From Kribbella sindirgiensis (GTDB lineage Bacteria; Actinomycetota; Actinomycetes; Propionibacteriales; Kribbellaceae): 64,000 nucleotides of DNA. Under the pieces are notes generated by a model, which saw only the letters and a program-made list of their open reading frames with translations, was not told the DNA's origin and made no database searches. The DNA is taken from contig NZ_SJKA01000001.1 in NCBI RefSeq assembly GCF_004331435.1, positions 62,001 to 126,000 on the forward strand, read 5' to 3'. This document shows, one piece after another, positions 30,290-37,037 of the stretch (position 1 is the stretch's first letter; every line of letters begins with the position of its first letter). A program made the translations under genes and the position numbers.

Positions 30290-30320
30290 CGCGACACCCA
30301 CCGGTGCCGCCGACGAGCGC
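30281..30320 (+). other. Inverted repeat spanning the HNH stop and ending just before the next tRNA-like gene
   Basis: GCGCTC (30281-30286) and GAGCGC (30315-30320) flank the HNH stop codon and end 2 bases before the tRNA at 30323. Same placement as the hairpins before other tRNA-like genes in this cluster, though with a longer loop containing CACCGGTG. Confidence 0.4.
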
Positions 30321-30322
30321 GA

Positions 30323-30395
30323 TGCCAGGTGGGCGCCGGTGACCCACCCTCGGTTCTGACCCGAGGCCCCGCAGGTTCGAGCCCTGCCCTGGCAG
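30323..30395 (+). tRNA. tRNA-Gln-like gene (anticodon CUG)
   Basis: 73 nt between the HNH and rtcB genes. Acceptor TGCCAGG/CCTGGCA perfect, U8 present, short D-stem GGG/CCC, anticodon arm CTCGG-TTCTGAC-CCGAG with CUG at 30356-30358 and U33, variable loop GCCCC, T-arm GCAGG-TTCGAGC-CCTGC. Discriminator G, as in bacterial tRNA-Gln. No CCA; the palindrome CTGCATGCAG follows directly. Confidence 0.82.
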
Positions 30396-30424
30396 CTGCA
30401 TGCAGACGAATCGAGGAGGGGAAC

Positions 30425-31615
30425 GTGGAGCTTCCAGTTGAGCTGAGTGGGGCGAAGAGCTCCACCCTGATGTGGGCTCAGGAGTACGACGTCGACGCGA
30501 AGGCCCTGCAGCAGCTGCGGAACATCGCGGCGCTGCCGTGGGTGCACGGCGTCCGGGTGATGCCGGACGTGCACCTCGGTAAGGGCGCGACCGTCGGGTC
30601 GGTGATCGCGATGAACCAGGCCGTGTCGCCGGCCGCCGTGGGCGTCGACATCGGGTGCGGGATGGAAGGTGTCCTGACCTCGCTGACGGCTTCGGATCTG
30701 CCGGACGACCTGTCGGCGATCCGGTCGCGCATCGAGGCCGCCGTACCGGTCGGCTTCCGGGCTCACGAGGACCAGGTCGGCGTACGGCGGCTCGGGCTGG
30801 ACCCGCGTCCGTGGGACAAGCTGTGGGGCGAGTTCACGAGTCTGCACGACGGTGTGCAGGACCGGGAGCGCAAGGCCAAGCAGCAGATGGGGTCGCTGGG
30901 CGGGGGCAACCATTTCATCGAAGTGTGCCTCGATGACGAGGACCGTGTGTGGCTGATGCTGCACTCCGGGAGCCGGAACATCGGCAAGGAGCTCGCGGAG
31001 CGGCACATGCGGATCGCCCGGGACCTGCCGCACAACGCGGATCTCCCGGACCGTGACCTGGCGGTGTTCCTGTCCGGTACGCCGGAGATGGACGCGTACC
31101 GTCGCGACCTCACGTGGGCCCAGGAGTACGCCGCCCGGAACCGGGCCGTCATGCTCGCGCTGGTGATGGAGGCGGTGCGCGGGTCGTTCGAGGTCGACGT
31201 ACGGTTCGAGCAGCCGATCTCGTGCCACCACAACTACGTGGCCGAGGAGCACATCCACGGGCTCAACCTGCTCGTCACCCGCAAGGGGGCGATCCGGGCC
31301 GGGCGTGGCGACCTCGGGCTGATCCCGGGGTCGATGGGCACCGGTTCGTACGTCGTTCGCGGGCTCGGCTCGGAGCGCTCGTTCTACTCGGCCTCGCACG
31401 GGGCAGGCCGGCGGATGAGCCGCAACGAGGCGAAGCGCCGGTTCACCGTGGACGACCTGGTCGCCCAGACGACCGGCGTCGAGTCCCGCAAGGACGCCGG
31501 CGTGATCGACGAGATCCCCGCCGCCTACAAGGACATCGACTCGGTCATCGCCGCCCAGTCCGACCTGGTCGAGGTCGTCGCCCACCTCAAGCAGGTCATC
31601 TGCGTCAAGGGCTGA
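30425..31615 (+). CDS. rtcB: RNA ligase RtcB
   Basis: 396 residues from a GTG with GAGGAGGGG upstream. Key residues are intact: metal-binding Asp75 and Cys78 in 'AVGVDIGCGMEGV', His residues in 'LGGGNHFIEVCLDDEDRVWL', 'LHSGSRNIGKEL' and 'ISCHHNYVAEE', and the guanylylated His in 'SASHGAGRRMSRNEAKRRF'. RtcB joins RNA ends bearing 2',3'-cyclic phosphate (or 3'-phosphate) and 5'-OH using GTP and Mn2+, and can repair tRNAs cut by ribotoxins. It starts 29 bp after a tRNA-like gene and shares its strand with the whole cluster. No archease or RtcA gene is nearby. Confidence 0.97.
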   Translation: MELPVELSGAKSSTLMWAQEYDVDAKALQQLRNIAALPWVHGVRVMPDVHLGKGATVGSVIAMNQAVSPAAVGVDIGCGMEGVLTSLTASDLPDDLSAIRSRIEAAVPVGFRAHEDQVGVRRLGLDPRPWDKLWGEFTSLHDGVQDRERKAKQQMGSLGGGNHFIEVCLDDEDRVWLMLHSGSRNIGKELAERHMRIARDLPHNADLPDRDLAVFLSGTPEMDAYRRDLTWAQEYAARNRAVMLALVMEAVRGSFEVDVRFEQPISCHHNYVAEEHIHGLNLLVTRKGAIRAGRGDLGLIPGSMGTGSYVVRGLGSERSFYSASHGAGRRMSRNEAKRRFTVDDLVAQTTGVESRKDAGVIDEIPAAYKDIDSVIAAQSDLVEVVAHLKQVICVKG

Positions 31616-31616
31616 A

Positions 31617-31655
31617 GAGGTTCCTGCCGTGGTCAGGGGACACGGCAGGAACCTC
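31617..31655 (+). terminator. Terminator hairpin after rtcB
   Basis: GAGGTTCCTGCCGTG (31617-31631) and CACGGCAGGAACCTC (31641-31655) form a perfect 15-bp stem with a 9-base loop, 1 bp after the rtcB stop. No T-tract. It probably ends the main tRNA/HNH/rtcB transcript. Confidence 0.7.
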
Positions 31656-31754
31656 GAGGTGCTCGCTGGTACGTGGTTGTTCGCAGGTGCGCCGAGGGCG
31701 GTGTGGGTAGTTCTTCGGAAGCGGAAGTGCGGCGTCGAGGCCTACCTTGGCGGT

Positions 31755-32579
31755 ATGACGGTGCGCGGGCGGCTGCTGCGAGGTCTGCCGGTCGACGAAC
31801 GGCGGGGCCAGGTCGGCGGTGTGGCGACGGTCGTTCTCGAGGGCGGGGACGGGCCGCCGCTTGTTCTTCTGCACGGCGGTATCGAGTGTGGCGGGGCCTA
31901 CTGGGCGCCGGTGATCCCGCGGCTCGCGGAGCAGCACCACCTCGTCGTACCGGATATGCCGGGGCTCGGGGAGTCCGATCCGGTCGCTCGACTGGACCAG
32001 CCGACCTTCGACGACTGGCTGAAGGCGCTGCTCGAGCTGTGCGATCAGCCGCCGACCTTGATCGCGCACTCGCTCGTCGGGACGTTGGCGGCGCGGTTCG
32101 CGGCGACTCACCCCACGCGCCTGCAGCGGTTGGTGCTGTACGGCGTACCCGGGATTGGACCGTACCGGATGCCGATCGGGCTGCGGGGGATCGCTGTCCG
32201 GTTCGCGCTGCGCCCGTCCGCGGCGAACATGGAACGCTTCGAACGGTGGGCTTTCGCCGATCTCGACGCCGTACGACGCCGCGCACCGGACTGGATGGAC
32301 GCCTTCAGCACCTATACGCGCAGCCGCGCCCGCGTACCGCACGTCAAGCGGACGATGCGTTACCTGGTCGCCACCTGCACCAAACAGATGCATGACCGGA
32401 TCGACGTCCCCACGACGCTGATCTGGGGTGCGCAGGACCGCTTCGTACCGCTGGCCCTCGCCGAGGAGGCCGGCCGCAGGCTTGGCTGGCCGCTCAAGGT
32501 GATCGACGACGCCGGGCATGTCCCGCACATCGAGCGACCCGGCGCGTTCCTCGAGGAAGTCACACGAACGCCGCGCTGA
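31755..32579 (+). CDS. Alpha/beta hydrolase
   Basis: 274 residues from the ATG at 31755. There is no ribosome site, but TACCTT lies 7 bases upstream like a -10 box, so the mRNA may be leaderless. The oxyanion strand is 'PPLVLLHGGIECGGAYWAPV', the nucleophile elbow 'TLIAHSLVGTLAA' (Ala-His-Ser-Leu-Val-Gly, the first Gly of GxSxG replaced), then 'TTLIWGAQDRFVPLALAEEA' with the acid Asp and 'DDAGHVPHIERP' with the His. A complete triad, so an active esterase or similar enzyme is expected. Its link to the tRNA genes is positional only. Confidence 0.85.
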   Translation: MTVRGRLLRGLPVDERRGQVGGVATVVLEGGDGPPLVLLHGGIECGGAYWAPVIPRLAEQHHLVVPDMPGLGESDPVARLDQPTFDDWLKALLELCDQPPTLIAHSLVGTLAARFAATHPTRLQRLVLYGVPGIGPYRMPIGLRGIAVRFALRPSAANMERFERWAFADLDAVRRRAPDWMDAFSTYTRSRARVPHVKRTMRYLVATCTKQMHDRIDVPTTLIWGAQDRFVPLALAEEAGRRLGWPLKVIDDAGHVPHIERPGAFLEEVTRTPR

Positions 32580-32605
32580 GGAACCTCCCGATCCCCGAGG
32601 CCAGT

Positions 32606-32998
32606 GTGGCCGGGATCGCGGCCGGGTTCGCGCTCGAGCAGCTCCATCCGTGGTGTGTCAGACGACGGCCCGGCGGATGGGCGCTGATCGCCGCCGGCGG
32701 CATCGTCATCGCGGGCGCCGTGCGGGCAGCCGCAACCAACGACCTCGCGAGGCCCGAACGGCTCGTCACCAGCGGGCCGTATGCGCTGAGCCGGAATCCG
32801 ATGTACGTCGGCTGGTTCATGGCGCAGGTGGGGATCGGGCTGGTGACCGGCTCCGGCTGGGTGCTGGCGACGTTGCCGGCCGTCGGGGCGGGGCTGCACC
32901 GGGACGTCGTCCGTGAGGAACGGCGACTGGCCCGGAGCTTCGGGGACGAGTACGAGCGCTACTCGGAGAAGGTCGGTCGCTACCTCCCCAGGCGATGA
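32606..32998 (+). CDS. Isoprenylcysteine carboxyl methyltransferase-like membrane protein
   Basis: 130 residues from a GTG, a short version of the ICMT/phospholipid methyltransferase family. Two or three hydrophobic segments, then the family motifs 'LVTSGPYALSRNPMYVGWFM' and 'REERRLARSFGDEYERYSEK' with the conserved Glu-Glu and final 'VGRYLPRR'. It probably methylates a small lipid or prenylated acceptor with SAM. The stop codon is followed immediately, with no spacer, by the tRNA-Tyr-like gene, so the tRNA must be cut out of a longer transcript. Confidence 0.82.
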   Translation: MAGIAAGFALEQLHPWCVRRRPGGWALIAAGGIVIAGAVRAAATNDLARPERLVTSGPYALSRNPMYVGWFMAQVGIGLVTGSGWVLATLPAVGAGLHRDVVREERRLARSFGDEYERYSEKVGRYLPRR

Positions 32999-33082
32999 GC
33001 AGGAGCGCCGCCGCTGGAGGGGCGGGGCGGGCTGTAAACCCGTTGCCTTCGGGCCTAGCAGGTTCGAATCCTGCCTTCTGCA
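32999..33082 (+). tRNA. tRNA-Tyr-like gene (anticodon GUA), class II, no U8
   Basis: 84 nt, starting at the base after the preceding stop codon. Acceptor GCAGGAG/CTTCTGC with one G-U; D-arm CCGCC-GCTGGAGG-GGCGG; anticodon arm GCGGG-CTGTAAA-CCCGT with GUA at 33034-33036; long variable arm with GCC-TTCG-GGC, as expected for bacterial tRNA-Tyr; T-arm GCAGG-TTCGAAT-CCTGC. Position 8 is C rather than U. Discriminator A, no encoded CCA. Confidence 0.82.
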
Positions 33083-33134
33083 CGCAGGACTGCACAGCTA
33101 TGACAACAGATATGACAAGAGAGGAGGACCGGCC

Positions 33135-33329
33135 ATGGCCGACCTCAGGAACAGGAAGCGAGTGCCTGGCGGCAGGACCGGTGCTCCGGTCCAGCAGGGT
33201 CACTCGATGCGCCGCGTGCTGCTCGCCTGCGGGCATGTGCAGCGCGACCGAATCGCCCACCGTGGAGATCACGTCTGGTGCGAAGCCGACTGCTCCGACT
33301 GGATCCGCGTGGTCTCGGTCCAGGAGTAG
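33135..33329 (+). CDS. Small Cys/His protein in the tRNA cluster, unknown function
   Basis: 64 residues from an ATG with GAGGAGG 8 bp upstream. A basic N-terminus (MADLRNRKRVPGGRTG) is followed by a compact part with 'RRVLLACGHVQRDRIAHRG' and 'HVWCEADCSDWIRVV'. Cys-Gly-His and Cys-x3-Cys could bind one zinc ion. No family recognised. It lies between two tRNA-like genes on the same strand; the basic tail and zinc-ribbon look would suit nucleic-acid binding, but that is inference. Confidence 0.7.
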   Translation: MADLRNRKRVPGGRTGAPVQQGHSMRRVLLACGHVQRDRIAHRGDHVWCEADCSDWIRVVSVQE

Positions 33330-33376
33330 TCAGCACCAGGGCCGGCAGTGTCCCGCAACGGCCGGCCTAGTACCCA

Positions 33377-33408
33377 TAACCCTCCCCAAACCAGTTTGGG
33401 GAGGGTTA
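33377..33408. terminator. 15-bp perfect inverted repeat after the small Cys/His gene
   Basis: TAACCCTCCCCAAAC (33377-33391) and GTTTGGGGAGGGTTA (33394-33408) form a near-continuous hairpin 48 bp after the preceding stop. Without a T-tract but with an AT-containing long stem; likely terminator for the upstream genes. Confidence 0.65.
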
Positions 33409-33463
33409 GCGGGACACGTCGTCGTGTGGGCGTACGGCGTCTGGTCGGTGCGCTGCGCGTATT

Positions 33464-33532
33464 CCCCCTGGTGACGGATTCTCGCCGGGCCCTCCGAAGG
33501 CTCGGTTCCTGGTTCGACTCCGGGCAGGGGGA
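33464..33532 (+). tRNA. Irregular tRNA-Arg-like gene (anticodon CCG), 69 nt, no positions 8-9
   Basis: Acceptor CCCCCTG/CAGGGGG perfect. The D-arm GTGA-CGGATTC-TCGC follows the acceptor with no linker, so positions 8 and 9 are absent. Anticodon arm GGGCC-CTCCGAA-GGCTC (one G-U) with CCG at 33494-33496 and U33; variable loop GGTT; T-arm CCTGG-TTCGACT-CCGGG with one U-G. Discriminator A, no CCA. The 3' end abuts the stop codon of the convergent fucosidase gene. The same total length as irregular gene 1. Confidence 0.68.
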
Positions 33533-34804
33533 CTACAACAGTGGATCGAAGTGGACGGACAAACTCACTTCGGCATCAGCGCGCGCCGAGAGGATGCGGA
33601 GGCGTACGTCGTTCACCGTGACAGGCGACTCCAGCGGGAGGAGCCGGCGGTGGCCGATCGTTGTTCCACGGGCGATCTCCTGCCAGGACCCGTCGACCAG
33701 ACCGTCCACAGCAAACGACTCGACCTGCTGACCGGCCGTGATGTCCTCGCGCAGATCGACCACGTTGACCTCACCCGGCAGCGCGACAGGCGTGTCGTAG
33801 TACTGCCGCACAGCCGCACCGAAGGCGGTCAGCGCCTCGACGTCCGGATCCGCGAACAGCCCGCGCCGGTCGGGCGGGATGTTCAGCAGCAGTACGGCGT
33901 TCCGCCCGACCGACTTGCGATAGATGTCCAGCAGTTCCGGCACGGACTTCACCGCCGTGTCCTCGGCCGCGTGGTAGAACCACCCGGGCCGGATCGACAC
34001 GTCTACTTCAGCGGGATACCACCGCAACTCGTCAGCGCGAGCCAACTCCTCCGGGCCGGCCACAGACGCCGCGGTCTGCTCAGCCACCATCTGCCCGTTG
34101 AGGAACGGTACGACGCTCCACTCCGTCTCCCGCGCGAACCCGTCCTCGTTCCCGACCCATCGCACGTCCGGCCCGCCGATCGCGATCGTCGCGTCGGGGG
34201 CCAGCCGCCGAATCAGGTCGAACCAATCGTCATAAGAATAGGTCTGCGCACTGTGAGTCGGATTGGCCCCGTCCAGCCAGACCTCGGCGATCGGCCCGTA
34301 CGACGTCAGTAGTTCGTGCAACTGCTGCATGTAGAACCGGTTGTAGTCGTCGACCACGTACGTGAACTCGCCGATCTGCGCGGAAACCGCTGGACTCCCG
34401 TTTCCGTAGTACCCGCCCGGCGCCTTCTCCTGATAGAGATCGGCCGGCGACAGGTACACCCCGAACCCGAGTCCGCCGGCCTCACAAGCCGCGGACAGCT
34501 CACCCACGACGTCGCGACCGAAGCCGGCGGAAACCGTGTGCGGAAGGTACTTGCTGGGCCACAAGCAGAAGCCGTCGTGGTGCTTGGCCGTCAGGATCAC
34601 GCTCTTGAATCCCGCGGACACCAGCGCGGCAACCCATTGCGAGCAGTCCAGCGACGACGGAGCGAACGCCGCCGGATCGTCGACGCCGGTCCCCCACTCC
34701 AGGTCCGTGAACGTGTTCGGCCCGAAGTGCACGAACGCGGTCAGCTCCTGCCGCTGCCACGCGAGCTGCCGCGGCGACGGGCGGACGGCGGAGGGATCGA
34801 TCAC
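33533..34804 (-). CDS. Alpha-L-fucosidase, GH29 family
   Basis: 423 residues, no signal peptide, so cytosolic. GH29 hallmarks: 'LTAFVHFGPNTFTDLEWGTG' at the N-terminus, 'SVILTAKHHDGFCLWPSKY', and 'IAEVWLDGANPTHSAQ' with the catalytic nucleophile Asp; 'NAVLLLNIPPDRRGLF' closes the barrel, then a C-terminal beta domain. It is the last gene of the nine-gene minus-strand operon, overlapping the FAD-oxidase gene by 4 bp. It would release L-fucose from imported oligosaccharides, which points to a fucose-type pathway for the operon. Confidence 0.9.
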   Translation of the reverse strand: MIDPSAVRPSPRQLAWQRQELTAFVHFGPNTFTDLEWGTGVDDPAAFAPSSLDCSQWVAALVSAGFKSVILTAKHHDGFCLWPSKYLPHTVSAGFGRDVVGELSAACEAGGLGFGVYLSPADLYQEKAPGGYYGNGSPAVSAQIGEFTYVVDDYNRFYMQQLHELLTSYGPIAEVWLDGANPTHSAQTYSYDDWFDLIRRLAPDATIAIGGPDVRWVGNEDGFARETEWSVVPFLNGQMVAEQTAASVAGPEELARADELRWYPAEVDVSIRPGWFYHAAEDTAVKSVPELLDIYRKSVGRNAVLLLNIPPDRRGLFADPDVEALTAFGAAVRQYYDTPVALPGEVNVVDLREDITAGQQVESFAVDGLVDGSWQEIARGTTIGHRRLLPLESPVTVNDVRLRILSARADAEVSLSVHFDPLL

Positions 34805-36174
34805 AGCAGTACCTTTCCAGGATTGAACAGGTTCCCGGGATCGAACGCGGCCTTGATCCGCCGGTGCAGTTCGAGCCCGACCGGCCCGAGCTCGGTCTCC
34901 AGCCAGCGCGCCTTCAACGTCCCGATCCCGTGTTCCCCGGTGATCGTCCCGCCGAGCCGCAGACCGAGTTGCATCACCGCGCCGAACGCCTCCAGCGCCC
35001 GCGCCTCGGCCGCCGCGTCGGCGGGGTCGAAGACCACGGTCGGGTGCATGTTCCCGTCACCTACATGCCCAGGGCAACAAATCAGTACGTCGTACTTCGC
35101 GCCGATCTCCGCGATCCCGCGCAGCAGCGTGATCAGCTGCGACCGCGGTACGGCGACGTCGTCGATCAGCGTCGTACCCAGCGGCTCCAGCGCCGAGTTC
35201 ACCAGCCGGCGCGCCTCGAGCAACATCCGGGACTCCTCGGCGTCGGACGCCTCGGCGACCTCGATCGCGCCGTGCGCCGTGCAGATCTCGGCGATCCGCG
35301 CGACGTCCTCGGCGGCACGCGTCCCGCGGTCGGACTGCGCGAGCAGCATCGAGCCGACATCTTCCGGGAGACCCATGTCCCGGTGGTCCTGGATCGCTCG
35401 CAGCGTCGGCTGGTCCAGGAACTCGAGCAGCGACGGACGCAGGCCCGAGGCCATCACGGCCGCGGCCGCCGCGATCCCGTCCTCGATGGACCGGAACGTC
35501 GCCGCCGCGGTCAACGCCGCCTCGGGCGCCGGGCGCAACGCCAGCGTCGCCTCGGTCACCACTCCGAGCGTGCCCTCGGACCCGACGATCAGCCGCGTCA
35601 GGTCGTACCCGGCGACGCCCTTCGCCGACCGCCGTCCGGTGCGCACCACCTCACCGGACGCCAGCACCACTTCGAGTCCGCGCACGAAGTCCGAGGTCAC
35701 GCCGTACTTCACACAGCACAACCCGCCCGCGTTCGTCGCGATGTTCCCGCCGACCGTCGACATCTCCCACGACGACGGATCCGGCGGGTAGAACAGGTCC
35801 TGCTCCAGCACAGCGCGCGACAACTGAGCGTTCACCACGCCCGGCTGCACCACGGCGACCTGGTCCTCGACCGAGATCTCCAGGATCTGCGTCATCCGCG
35901 CGGTCGACAGCAGCAGGCACCCGTCGATCGCGTTCGCGGCACCCGAAAGCCCGGTGCGCGCGCCCTGCGTCACGATCGGCACGCCGAGCTCACCGGCAGC
36001 CCGAACCACCTCGACGACCTCCGCGGTCGACGACGGACGGACGAGCGCCCGCGGCGCCCCGGCGGTACAGAACTTCGCGTGATCGTTGCGATGGCTGTCC
36101 AGTACGTCGGGATCGTCGACGACGGCGTCGTCTCCGAGGGCGGACCGGAGCCGCGCTACGAGCGGATCGGTCAT
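34801..36174 (-). CDS. FAD-linked oxidase, D-lactate/glycolate dehydrogenase (GlcD) type
   Basis: 457 residues. The PCMH-type FAD domain has 'VRPSSTAEVVEVVRAAGELG', 'VPIVTQGARTGLSGAANAID' and 'SSWEMSTVGGNIATNAGGLC', ending with 'VGSEGTLGVVTEATL'. The C-terminal domain has 'CCPGHVGDGNMHPTV' and 'GTITGEHGIGTLKARWL', the conserved His residues of the GlcD/D-lactate dehydrogenase group. It oxidises a D-2-hydroxyacid to the 2-oxoacid. Together with the LarA-like gene two steps upstream it would fit removal of lactate made by this operon. Confidence 0.9.
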   Translation of the reverse strand: MTDPLVARLRSALGDDAVVDDPDVLDSHRNDHAKFCTAGAPRALVRPSSTAEVVEVVRAAGELGVPIVTQGARTGLSGAANAIDGCLLLSTARMTQILEISVEDQVAVVQPGVVNAQLSRAVLEQDLFYPPDPSSWEMSTVGGNIATNAGGLCCVKYGVTSDFVRGLEVVLASGEVVRTGRRSAKGVAGYDLTRLIVGSEGTLGVVTEATLALRPAPEAALTAAATFRSIEDGIAAAAAVMASGLRPSLLEFLDQPTLRAIQDHRDMGLPEDVGSMLLAQSDRGTRAAEDVARIAEICTAHGAIEVAEASDAEESRMLLEARRLVNSALEPLGTTLIDDVAVPRSQLITLLRGIAEIGAKYDVLICCPGHVGDGNMHPTVVFDPADAAAEARALEAFGAVMQLGLRLGGTITGEHGIGTLKARWLETELGPVGLELHRRIKAAFDPGNLFNPGKVLL

Positions 36175-37037
36175 CCTTCGTCTTGTTCGGCGAGGAGCCG
36201 CAGGATCAACTCCGCCCGGCGCACCCGTTCCCGTCCGAGCGCTTCCGCCGTACCGGTCAGATGCGCCCCGACCGGGTAGATGTTCGGGGCGTTCCGCAGA
36301 CCCATCTTGAGGTACACCGGGGCCGCGGTCCGGACGATCTCCGGTACGTCGTAGAAGCGGACGTGGCCGCCCTGGTCGTCGGGGACCTCGATGTACATGT
36401 CGATCGGGACCGTCGTCACCGACCTGATCTCCGCGAGCACCGGCACCGGCAGGTCCGTCGACACGTTCAGGCTGGTCGCGCCGAGCCGCTCGTACAGCCG
36501 GGCGGTCGGTGCGTTCGGCAACGGCATCAGCACCGAGGTCTTCAGCACCAGGTCCGCGGGCAGCTCCCCCTCGATCTTCAGCTGGCCCAGGATCTCGAGT
36601 ACGCCGATGTCGCCGACCAGCAGGCTCCGTACGCCGAGCTCGACCGCACGGTACGCGTCACACAACGACGCCGCCACCTGATCGTTGCCCCGCGCAACAC
36701 CACCGACCGCGGCCGACACCTTCGCCTGGCCGCCGATGTCCCAGGAGCCCCGCGGCCCGAGGAACAGGCAGACCTCCACGCCCGCGTCGGCGCCCAGCGA
36801 GAGCATCTCCTCGATCTCGCCGTCGGTCAGCATCATCACACCGCTGCCCTGCGACACCCGGTCGATGGTGACGCCGCGGTTCTTGGCCTCCTCCAGCACC
36901 GCGGTCATCACCCGCGGCCCTTCACAGGAAGGGATCTCGACCTTGTACGGCGATCCGTCGGAAAACGTTTTCGTCGACGTCTCACCCGGCCGGAAACCGC
37001 GGTCGGCCAGCAGGGCACGTGCTTCGCGAAGGTTCAT
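36171..37037 (-). CDS. U32-like / uncharacterised TIM-barrel protein
   Basis: 288 residues. It reads 'VTIDRVSQGSGVMMLTDGEI', 'DAGVEVCLFLGPRGSWDIGG', 'AVELGVRSLLVGDIGVLEIL', 'LMPLPNAPTARLYERLGATS', 'IDMYIEVPDDQGGHVRFYDV'. The layout resembles proteins annotated as peptidase U32 family, but the U32 active-site Cys motif is not visible, so peptidase activity is doubtful. It overlaps both neighbours by 4 bp in the sugar-acid operon, which suggests a metabolic or accessory role. Function unknown. Confidence 0.6.
   Translation of the reverse strand: MNLREARALLADRGFRPGETSTKTFSDGSPYKVEIPSCEGPRVMTAVLEEAKNRGVTIDRVSQGSGVMMLTDGEIEEMLSLGADAGVEVCLFLGPRGSWDIGGQAKVSAAVGGVARGNDQVAASLCDAYRAVELGVRSLLVGDIGVLEILGQLKIEGELPADLVLKTSVLMPLPNAPTARLYERLGATSLNVSTDLPVPVLAEIRSVTTVPIDMYIEVPDDQGGHVRFYDVPEIVRTAAPVYLKMGLRNAPNIYPVGAHLTGTAEALGRERVRRAELILRLLAEQDEG
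36961..36972. promoter_or_regulatory. GAAAACGTTTTC palindrome inside the U32-like gene
   Basis: A perfect 12-bp palindrome with the central CG of LacI-family sites, about 65 bp inside the gene. A related but imperfect AAACGTTT occurs at 44192-44199 inside the UxaA gene of the same operon. Both are AT-rich within GC-rich coding DNA. No LacI gene is in the operon, so this would be an internal site for an unlinked regulator. Confidence 0.35.

Noticed and set aside
28561..33532. Integrated mobile element using tRNA-Thr as attachment site
   Set aside because: The cluster lies on the 5' side of tRNA-Thr, no integrase gene is present and no copy of the tRNA 3' end was found at the far end.
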